In this document: piece after piece, positions 55,780 to 64,000 of the stretch | Layout: every line of letters begins with the position of its first letter | Position numbering within the stretch: position 1 is the first letter of the stretch | Source of the DNA: Dendrocalamus latiflorus | Lineage: Eukaryota; Streptophyta; Magnoliopsida; Poales; Poaceae | Direction of reading: 5' to 3' | DNA length: 64,000 nucleotides | NCBI GenBank assembly: GCA_017311315.1 | Contig: CM029612.1 | Span: forward strand, 17,863,125-17,927,124 | Translations under genes and position numbers: made by a program | The notes under the pieces: model-generated | What the model saw: only the letters and a program-made list of their open reading frames with translations | Databases searched by the model: none | Told to the model about the DNA's origin: nothing

Positions 55780-56175
55780 TTTTGCTGTCTTCTACTTTTG
55801 TGTCTGTTTATGTGATTTACAGATTTAAAAATAATAATAAAATTTAAGAAAAGCTTTCGCTGTGCGCTGCAATCATTCACCCCCCTCTGATTGCAATTGA
55901 CGATCCTACAACTAGTATTAGAGCTCGGTTCTAACATCTCTGGCCCAATGGACACTAGTGTGTGAATGCTTGATGGACTGTGACCCCGAGGGACCGTCGG
56001 TGTACGGTGAAGGGGCGGTGAAGGGCTGAGGGACACCAATGTGTGAAGGGGGAGATTGTTGGAATAGTCCCACATTAGTTGTGGAAGTGCAAGGGACCTA
56101 ACTTAAAAGTGGAGGAGTCCCTCACCTCATTGGCTAGCTTTTGGGGTGAGAAGGCCCTTACGATCCTACAGATGT

Positions 56176-57050
56176 CTTCCGACTTATGACCACGAGCGCT
56201 AGTTGAAGTTGAAGATCCGTGGTCGAAATCGAAACCGTGGTCGAAGGGGGAAGTGGTCATCGTCGAAGGATTGTGGTCGAAGGAGACAGTGGTTGAAGAG
56301 GGCAGTGGTCGAAGTCGAAGGGGGCAGTGGTCAAAGTCGGAGCCGTGGTCGAAGTCGACGCTGTGGTCGAAGTCAGGGCCGTGGTCGAAGGGGGCTATGG
56401 TCGAAGGGGGCTGTGGTCGACGTCGAAGGACCGTGGTCGAAGTCGGGGTCGAGCAAGTCAGGCGGGCCGAGTAGGCTAGCGCCGGTAGTCGGGCGACAGG
56501 GCATAAGCACACCGAAGGCCTGCCAATGTACGACCACCAGCGATGGTCAACAGCTCCCAACCTACGATCATGCACGATGGTCAATGACTTCTAATTTATG
56601 ACCACAAGATTGATCGACGGCTTCCGATTTACGACCACGAGTATTGGTCGATGTGTTCTGACTTACGACCACGAGGTGTGGTCGATGTCTTCCAACTTAC
56701 AACCACGAACGCTGGTCGATGTGTTCCGACTTACGACCACGAGGTGTCCTCGATGACTTTTGACTTATGACCATGAACGATGGTCGTCGGCTTTCGACGT
56801 GTGACCACGAGCCATTGTCGAAGGCTCCCGATTTTGGACCACGATCGATCGTCGACCGCTGCCAACTTACGACCACCAGCGATGGCTGACCGCTCCCAAC
56901 CTACGATCACGCGTGATGGTCGACGGCTTCTGACTTACAACGACGATGTGTGCTCGAGGGCTCCCAAACCTACGACCGCGAGGTGTGGTCGATGTCTACT
57001 GACTTATGACCACGAGGTGTGATCGACAGCTTCCGACTTACTTGATGGAT
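56176..57050. repeat. Two-tier minisatellite: GTGGTCGAAG units then 34-bp units
   Basis: From 56205 to 56470 the motif GTGGTCGAAG recurs every 12-24 bp with GGGGGC spacers. From about 56575 to 57050 a 34-bp unit of the form CTTCCGACTTACGACCACGA plus a variable triplet and TGGTCGATG recurs about 13 times. Each 34-bp unit holds a hyphenated inverted repeat (CGACCA ... TGGTCG). This array continues the two units left of the composite retroelement. It probably belongs to the Helitron that ends at 57169. Confidence 0.8.
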
Positions 57051-57135
57051 TTAAAAACTTTTAGAACATGTTTGTATGCATATTCTAAAAATATTTATCA
57101 CTCGTGAGTTTTAAAATATGTAGTATGATAAATTT

Positions 57136-57169
57136 AAAAATCCATAGCAACGCACAGGTATTCAACTAG
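57136..57169 (+). mobile_element. Helitron-like 3' terminus
   Basis: The sequence ATCCATAGCAACGCACAGGT then CAACTAG, followed by T, matches the rice Helitron 3' pattern of a short GC hairpin around GCAACGCA and a terminal CTAG before a host T. Two stem bases look deaminated. The 5' end was not identified, so the extent is unknown. It may include the minisatellite and possibly the O-fucosyltransferase exons. Confidence 0.5.
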
Positions 57170-58104
57170 TAAGTCATAAACTATCAGTCCAAAAGAATCC
57201 ACTCACAGTTGTAAATTAACAATTAACTGCTCGAACTATAAAAGAAGGAAAAAGAGGACAAGAGTAAATGTACAGTCTGTTTTAAGGTAGGAGGTGGGAT
57301 CGAAACGTGAGCACCAAAGACTCGCACCCGCATCTTATCGCGCACCCAGTCGCAAACTCCTTGAATTAAAGCTGCCGAAATGCACCTGAAATTTCTCACA
57401 AGATGCTTGGAATGTCGGGATGAATGGCCACATGCTGTGACATGGAATTAACCAAACATCGACGTCCGCACCGTAGCTGAACGAGCAGGCCGTGGCTGAG
57501 CCGTAGCCCGTAGTAGCTAGGCGCACGGCCGGCCGATCGATCGACCAAGCCGGCGTGCTGCCCGTGCGCGCGTTTCCGGTGCCGCGATCCATCAACCCTT
57601 GCCCTCGGCTGCAGGTGCGCGCGCCTCGGTAGATCTCACCCGTAGGCGTAGTAGCCAGCCAAACATCGACGTCCGCACCGTACGTGCGCCGCCCTGCAGC
57701 CAGTCGCGCCATTGTCGCTTACGGCGTGCGTAGGTACGTGCTGCCGCAACGCGCGATCGACTTGATGGCGAAACTAGTATCGACGATGTCCACTGCAGGC
57801 CGTGGTCCGCGGCATTGCAGAACGCGTGGTTACCCTGCCTCCCCCCCCCCCCCCCCCCCCCTCTCCCCTCATTACCTCGTGGCCGCATCCGTGGTACGTG
57901 CCGCCGCGCGCTTAATTGCTCGAGAAATTCAGAGCAGCTATGGTGAATTTGTGACGAAGACGTCTAAGCCCTCCCCAGATGCTGTCATGTATCTCCCCAG
58001 GCGTACGTGGCAGCATCTGAGGGAGGCCTTTATAGAATTCCTTTCCTGTACATAGAGGGTTATTGGCTTAAACTGAAAACCATCCAAAACGCTAGTGAAC
58101 AATT
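57170..58104. other. GC-rich spacer without a recognised gene
   Basis: 57172-57210 resembles the end of the MITE family seen at 10640 (CATAAACTATC...AAAAGAATCCAC). The part 57330-57900 is CpG-rich and contains a 23-bp block (AACATCGACGTCCGCACCGTA core) twice, near 57453 and 57661. It also has a C-homopolymer at 57841-57861. Open frames here show no family resemblance. Confidence 0.5.
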
Positions 58105-58430
58105 TTTATTATTTAAATATTTTAATTTATTTTTTATTTAATAACCCCTCGTCTAAATTATTTTCAATTTTAACCTTTTTTTTTTGCCACGGCGCCATCC
58201 GTAGCGCAACACTGCTACACCACAGGATAAGTGTAGCTCTGAGCTAGAAAATGGCCACTTTGGTCATGCCACTGTCACAGGTGTGGCCAAACAATACTAC
58301 AATGCCAGTGATAATGGTGTAATAAGGTTTGGCCACGTCATGATTATTGGCATGGCAGTTTAGGGGTTAAATTTGAAAATAAGTTGAGCTAGGAGTTATT
58401 ATAAAATTAAAAAGGATTAAATAATAAAAC
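58105..58430. mobile_element. Foldback MITE
   Basis: Imperfect inverted ends of about 75 bp can be read: TTTATTATTTAA...TTTTCAATTTTAACC on the left, and its complement GGTTAAATTTGAAAATAAGT...TTAAATAATAAA on the right. The centre is CACAGGTGTGGCC-like and non-coding. Confidence 0.6.
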
Positions 58431-58489
58431 ATCTGGACATGAGCATACTCACACATTGACACTCCTACTTAATTACTGCAGTTGTGCAT

Positions 58490-58844
58490 AGGGGTGGGCA
58501 ATTTTGTACTGAAGCCAAAAAACCAAATTGGTAAAAACTGAAATTATGGTTTGTTCGGAATTTAGTGTGGTTTTATTTTTGGTGTTATTTGGTTTACAGT
58601 GTAGTTTCTTAGTGTAGAAACCAAACTAGCCGAAAAACTGAAATAGTAGTAACACCCTTTCCCAGTCTCCCTGATGGCTGACTCCAATCGAAATCAATAC
58701 GCCAATACCAAAGGGCAGACCACAAAGGGCCCAAGGCCCATTGGCCATAGTGTTCAGGCGGCTTAGCCTCTTCTCATGACTCACCGATGCTAGACCGACC
58801 AATCAAATTCACGTACAACCAAGCACTCGCCTCTCAATTCTCTC

Positions 58845-58915
<71 letters not shown>

Positions 58916-60043
58916 AACCCTCAAGTGAAGTTGGAAACCTAGCCACCAGCTAGCCACACCGCCGCAAGCCGCTCGTGCCCGTAGACCGCACCACCACTGC
59001 TGTAAGGCCCACAGGTGTAGGTGCACAGCTAGCCCTGCCCCACACCCCCGCATAGCCGCACATTGCACTGCACCACCGCCACCGCCAACCCACGCCCAAA
59101 CGGCACACGACCTCTACCAGACTGGCCGCTATAGCTAACCTGCACCTGAATGGTGCCAGTTGGCCAGGCCCCAGTGTGCCGCCAAGCCATAGACCCCTTT
59201 TGTCAATGTTGAAGAGAACGCTGAATAATTGGCCAAAATTGAGGAAGGTAAATGAAAAAAATTCATTTAGTTATTTCTTTCTTATTTATACACTATGTCA
59301 ATTGACTATTGGTTTCTAATTGCTACCATTCCATTTATTGTGGAATATGGTGACAATTTTTCATATTCCAAGACGAATTCAAAGTCCAATTCCATCACCA
59401 AGCCTACCGAGTCCACTTCCTAGCCCCTACAACTTGGACTCTTGTTCTTGATTCTATTTACTCATTAGTTACTTGTTATTACTTATGGTTATGGAAGATA
59501 TCAAGAGATCGAGAGAAGACTATGTGGTGTTCATTGGCCCATTGCTCAACATTCATGTTTATTTGCATGTGATCCAGCGTAATGTCACCGATGATGTTTT
59601 TATTTCAACTCTGTTATTGCTTGGCAATAGACTGTAGTTCTACTCCTACTATTCTTGAACTATGTGCCATCTGCTGCTCAAAATCTCAAATGCTCATTGT
59701 TAATTTGTCATCTGTTGTATTTGTTTCATTGTTTCATACAAAAATATTGTACTAGTGTTAGTGTGTTACTAGTGTACTAATTGTTTTATGCGACAATATT
59801 GTTTCAAAATCTCAAATGCTTACTGTATTAGTACTTATTAGTGTACTGGTAGTGTACATACACTATAAACGAATGCTTACACTATGTACTGGTAGATCAT
59901 CATTCATCAGTACATCGAGTTTAAGTTCAGTTAATCCGATTTGGTTTGATTTTTTTCTTTAGTTATTTCGATGGAAACTTAAAAAACCGATTTTTTGAAG
60001 AAAAAAAAGAACCATTTTAACTAAACCAACTGCCCGCACTCTC
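58490..60043. mobile_element. Possible hAT-like non-autonomous element
   Basis: The left end ATAGGGGTGGGCAATTTTG and the complement of the right end (GAGTGCGGGCAGTTGG) are weakly alike, and both are followed inward by AACCAAA / GGTTTTTT-rich sequence. This pattern is common in plant hAT elements. No transposase was found. A (CT)n microsatellite lies at 58851-58911. Ends and duplication are not established. Confidence 0.3.
58851..58911. repeat. (CT)n microsatellite
   Basis: About 30 CT units. The - strand ORF spelling Arg-Glu repeats across it is an artefact of this tract. Confidence 0.95.
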
Positions 60044-60044
60044 A

Positions 60045-60350
60045 GGACATGTACAATGGTACAGACAGCTACTGTCTATAGTATCACTCAATGTCATCTA
60101 TAGATAACACTAAAGACACCTTCTATAATGGATTATCTGTAAGTTATTTATAATGGGTTGTTTCTATAATATAGATAATATTGATACAATGTACATAAGT
60201 TGTCTATAGCAGGCTATTTTCTCGCGTTTTGATCGTCTATGGAATTACAATCGACCTCCTTCTCTCTTCTCTTTCTCTTTTATCCACCTCGACAAAATCC
60301 CTATGTGATACCTCTTATAGACAGCTTATGTCATCATATTGTACATGACC
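60045..60350. mobile_element. MITE with GGACATGTACAAT ends
   Basis: The left end GGACATGTACAATGG and right end ATTGTACATGACC are inverted repeats, and TATAGACAGC blocks recur inside in inverted orientation. This matches a common rice MITE type. Non-coding. It lies just upstream of the putative coding start at 60498. Confidence 0.65.
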
Positions 60351-60497
60351 AAGAGAAAAACACTGCTGTAGTTATGCTGTCACTGTTGGCGCCAAGCTCA
60401 CTGCTCTCTAACCCCACAAGCTAGCCTCAAATAACCTGCCACATGTACACCTACCCAGCTTTCCCACTACGAGCAGCAGCCAGATCTCGCACCCAAC

Positions 60498-60584
60498 ATG
60501 ACCGCATTGCTACCCCTCCTCGCCGTCATCCTCCTTGCCATGGCCGCGGGTGTCGAGGCCCTCGTCTTCGATGTGCCGTCAGGT
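60498..60584 (+). CDS. Short secretory-protein first exon or truncated gene start
   Basis: From ATG 60498 the frame reads a typical signal peptide of about 22 residues (MTALLPLLAVILLAMAAGVE) followed by ALVFDVPSG. The upstream 100 bp look like a grass 5' UTR. The last residues recall the start of the lumenal GOLD domain of plant p24 cargo receptors, but the conserved Cys is not reached. At 60585 the sequence becomes GTACAGCGACGG, which is either a splice donor or the end of an inserted transposon. No continuing exon was found in the window. Product uncertain. Confidence 0.35.
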
Positions 60585-62662
60585 ACAGCGACGGACCTAG
60601 GATTTTTAGGATAGGCATTTGGACTTCAAACTTTGGAGCTAGATTGCTTGGATGTCGATACCATGACACACCGTTTCACCCAAAACACTGATACAATCAT
60701 ATGTGTATATAGATATAATAAAAAATGTAGAAATTATAGAAATTAATTATTTCTTACAAGAAAATGGTCAACATAAAGCTAGCATAATGACATGAATTAA
60801 ATAGCAAATTATAGAGACTAATAACAGTTACATATCTTACAGCTTTCTCCCACAAAGATTTCAAATTTGCAGACTTTTTCATTTTTTAAAACTCAAAGAT
60901 CTACAAAATTAAACATATATCAAAGATCAGATTAGCAAAGATCAGGTTAGACCACAAGGTATCATACCTTATTCTCCACGAGAACATCATATCAGATGTA
61001 TTATTCTCCACGAGGGAGGTTCTCATCATGTATTCAACCTATGTAATTTGTATCAGTAGAATGATATTGTTCCAAAAGAAGAGGATAAAGTAAACAATTC
61101 CATCATAGTCACTTACATCAATTATAGGAGATTGGCCCTTCAGTCCAACCTTCGGATGGTTCTTCTTAATCTCACATATGACAAACCTTGATTTTTTTTT
61201 TATCCCTTGGGGACTGGAACGGTTACATTAACCTCTAGCAACTACTGAGTCCAGGAGGATTTCTCCAAGTCCAAACCATTTTTAGCATTTGGTTCTAATA
61301 TAAATACAAAAGGAAGACATATCTTTAGTTTCTTGATGTCCGTATCAAAGCAAAATTGAAGTAGCAGCAATCCATTTAGTTTTAAAAATGAACTAATAGC
61401 AGTTCTTTTTTAAACTTAAAACAAATAGGAGTAAATGTTGCAAATAATTTCACTAGACTGGAAAGTTGCACAGCTCAAAACATGGAAAGTTTGCAGAGCT
61501 CAAAACAAAATTGGATTACTTGAAAACCGGAAGACTTATAACATGAGCAGTATACAAGCTAGGAAAACCCTGTATTTGTGACAGACAAAGATGAGCATCA
61601 TGCCTAAAACATATCACTTCTTTAAACATAAAGCTTTGTCCAGACTAATCAAAAACAATTTAACAACATTTACCCTCTCCAGTCACCCCAATGCGTAACA
61701 TGAATGAGATTTACTTGAAAAAAAACTACAGAATAATCTAAATTCCATCATAGTCCCCTCTAGGTTGTGTAAGCATCAAAGCATGTAATCTCACTACCTG
61801 AGGGTCATACATGCCTCCCGGTTGCACAGAAAACCACAATTCTGTGTACTACATACATTTCTCATGATTCCACAAAAAGGTACTAGAAATCAACAAGTTA
61901 CAAGTGACACATATAATTGGACAAAATTGGAGCTTAACAATCACCAAAGCATACAACATTTCGCATTCGATCAACAACAATTAATTAACAGCTAAAAGTT
62001 CCTCTTGCTAAACAGAAGAAAAAGACATTGACTAGAATAAGACTAGGACAAGTAACTTTTTCAAGCTCAAGCTCAACTTCTACAATGGACAATTCTCGCA
62101 TATTCGAGCAAAATAACTACCAATTCCTCTTGCTAAATCTAATCGTGGCACAACACTAACAGTAGAGGAGCTCAAATTCTATTGCATAATTGCAAAGTTT
62201 GGAGCTTTCCAAATTCATATCCAAACTCCTAAATCCAATAAGAACAAATCTAGACTCCGCAGCGCAAGCTCAAGATCCAAGAGGGGTAGGACTGAAGAGG
62301 AGTCCACCGTGAGCATACCTAGAGGAGGAGGTTGGCGATGGTCTTGAGTTGCGACTTGTGATTGCGAGACGCCGAGACGGTCGAGTGCTCCTGGCTGGCC
62401 TCCAGCGTCGCCTGACGGAGAGGAGAGAGAGACTTGAGTCAGTTGAGTGAGACTGAGAGTTGTGAGAGGAGAGGAGAACTGAGTAGTGACTGACCAAGAG
62501 GGAAATGGGACAAGAGGAGTGAGCACTGCACGCCAATTTGGGCCTGGGAGAGCCGGAGAGGGAAATGGGCCGGCATCAATTTAGGCTGATTAGGCATAAA
62601 TAGAATGAATTTGGCCCAACTACTAGTATACATATGTATTATATCTTGTATATAGTAGATTT
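60585..62662. other. AT-rich region, probably transposon-derived
   Basis: It begins CAGCGACGGACCTAGGATTT, which resembles the ends of plant hAT-type elements (CAGNGGCGGANCTAGGATTT). The following 1.6 kb is AT-rich without readable protein. A GC-richer stretch at 62230-62560 has a - strand frame with intron-like borders but no recognised family. The matching right end was not found. Confidence 0.3.
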
Positions 62663-64000
62663 TCTCTACTCCTTAAAAAAAACAAGTTTGTGGTTGTCGG
62701 TGTGTTTTCTCTCGACTCTCTACAACCATTCAATCTCACCACAAAGCATCTGGACCATCCCTTGCTACCGACGTAGCCAGCCCCACAATGAATATAGCAG
62801 TTCCCATGGCCCCATGTTCTCCATCCCCCAAAACCCGCACCCCGTGACCCCAACCTCTCCTACCCCCGTCCCCTTCCCTCTCTCGCCTCCTCCTTGTTTC
62901 CTACCCTGTCGCTCCCTCCTCGAACCCTAGACACCACTGCCTCTATCCTCCTCCTCTTTTGCCTCTCCGATGAGCCACCTGTGCCATGAGTGCTCTCTAT
63001 TTTCCTCCTTCCGTGCCCTCCACATCCTCGGTATGCTCCCTTGTGCCCACCGTCGTTCCACGTCGTCTCTTCTCCCTCGGGCGCTTGTGCGGCCTGCCGA
63101 TAGGTTGCATGCTCGCCACAGCTTCCTTCCCCCTCATCAAGATGGTCTCCTTCTAGTGCTCTCTAGCATGTGATTTTGCATCGGTGTTGTCCCCCTCTTC
63201 CAAATCCAACTCTCCCTCTCTCAGACCTGGCCTATAGGGAGCGCCGTTGCCATCCTGGCGGTTGGGCCAGCCCCTTGAGGTTTGTGCACAGCGTCCGTCC
63301 TGCCGTGTCGCCGCAACCTATGGTGGTGCCTGATTGTTACAAGGGGGAGAATATTAGATTTAGTCTTGATGAGTTGTAAGTGGTCGTAGAAGTTATGGGC
63401 AGAAGCTAACAACCATACCTCGGTGTGAAGGTGAGTGGTAGCGGTGTAGTGTCGCTGCAAGAAGAAGTGAAGGCGACGGTGTGAGACCACTGTGAGGAAG
63501 AGTCGGTGTGATGCCGGTGCTAATGGCAGTGCAATGCTGCTGTGAGGAGAAATCGGTGTGAGAATGACAACGACAGCGGTGCAAACCCACTGTTTGAAGT
63601 TTCGTTGTGAAGCCGAAGGTGGTGGTGTGAATCCGTCGTCCTCGAATCAGAAGCCAGTGTGTGACTGACAATGTTGACGATGTGAAGCCGCTATGAGAAG
63701 ACGATGGTGTAAGGGCGCTGCAAGATGAAGACATGACTCAACAGTGGTGTGAGATCATTGTAAGTCATGCGAAGAGAAGGCTATAGCATGTGGCTAGAAG
63801 ATGCTACTACGAGCGACAAGATGCGGGTGATCTGTATCGAAGCTATGGGCTAAGCCATACTCGAAGCCGTGGTTGAAGCCACAGTCGAAGCAGTGGTCGA
63901 AGACATACCCGAAGGAGCAATCGAAACTGCGAAAGTTGAAGTTGGAGGCTCCGAGCACTGTATCTCCAAGTACTGTACTACGAGTACTATATACCGAGTA
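62663..64000 (+). mobile_element. Possible second Helitron-type element, 5' part
   Basis: TCTCTACTCCTTAAAAAAAA at 62663 resembles a rice Helitron 5' end, although the preceding base is T and not the usual A. Downstream is a C-rich leader-like region, then from about 63420 a diverged repeat rich in GGTGTGA, and from 63850 GTGGTCGAAG-type units like those at 56205-56470. The element would run out of the window. No helicase or Rep protein is seen here. Confidence 0.3.
63420..63780. repeat. Diverged GGTGTGA minisatellite-like region
   Basis: Units of roughly 30 bp contain CGGTGTGA or a variant and alternate with GCTGTGAGGA or GCCGCTATGA-like words. Strongly diverged, with no protein support in any frame. 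Confidence 0.5.

Larger units (their letters stand above)
54213..55910 (+). repeat. Inner 1.7 kb LTR of a second family within the composite element
   Basis: It starts TGTTAGACCATGTGG right after a polypurine tract and ends GATCCTACA right before ACTAGTATTAGAGCTCGG, a degraded TGGTATCAGAGC PBS. A TATA box (TATAAATAGA, 54711-54720) and a typical LTR tail (CATTCACCCCCCTCTG) support it. The flanking 5-mers (GAGAT and ACTAG) do not match, so this is not a normally inserted solo LTR. It holds a Tourist-like MITE and an ATT microsatellite. Confidence 0.75.

Noticed and set aside
56205..57050. Regular repeat array considered as CRISPR-like
   Set aside because: Units are contiguous and diverged without unique spacers, and the genome is a plant's. 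It is a minisatellite.
57335..57712. 125-codon - strand ORF with a repeated GADVDVWL block
   Set aside because: The repeat reflects a duplicated 23-bp DNA block. No family resemblance and no intron or UTR context.
58790..59068. - strand ORF with an Arg-Glu repeat
   Set aside because: It is caused by the (CT)n microsatellite. The flanking residues match no family.
62215..62536. - strand ORFs with TLEASQEHS-like sequence
   Set aside because: They lack similarity I can name and sit in transposon-like sequence, so evidence is insufficient for a gene.

Overview
The window is nuclear DNA from a grass, most likely Oryza or a close relative. The evidence is a 30-exon plant gene with GT-AG introns, Ty1-copia and Ty3-gypsy LTR retrotransposons primed by initiator tRNA-Met (TGGTATCAGAGC), several MITE families and a rice-style Helitron terminus. 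No operons, tRNA or rRNA genes, or CRISPR arrays were seen. About two thirds of the window is transposon-derived.

The one clearly intact host gene is SPIKE1 (SPK1), the plant DOCK-family guanine nucleotide exchange factor for ROP/Rac GTPases, on the + strand. Its coding exons run from 6730 to 37131. I could place 30 exons whose phases all agree and which sum to 5,520 nt (1,839 codons plus stop) with no lesion. Four introns (3, 12, 16 and 24) have been enlarged by five LTR retroelements: two decayed copia elements (8260-13436 and 16237-21896), two copies of one small non-autonomous LTR family in opposite orientations (24034-25762 and 32168-34096), and one very young small LTR element with identical LTRs (30136-32041).

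Left flank (1-6250): a 2.9 kb LTR rich in internal tandem repeats, a cluster of related MITEs, and a Hopscotch-like LTR followed by a decayed internal region. Right flank: a 5.0 kb copia element (38037-43068, - strand), then the last six exons of an O-fucosyltransferase gene on the - strand (43156-45656). That gene carries a stop, a frameshift and a mutated splice donor, and its 5' exons are not in the window.

Next is a 10.3 kb composite retroelement (45845-56170) with only 114-bp terminal LTRs. It carries a copia gag with most of pol deleted, a nested 4.6 kb gag-only gypsy element (47291-51893), and an internal 1.7 kb LTR of a different family in a PPT-LTR-PBS arrangement. This is what recombination of a one-LTR circle into the PBS of a short-LTR element would produce. 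The composite sits inside a 34-bp minisatellite that leads to a Helitron-like 3' end at 57169. The last 7 kb holds MITEs, simple repeats, one short signal-peptide-like coding start (60498) and a second region of minisatellite-like sequence.
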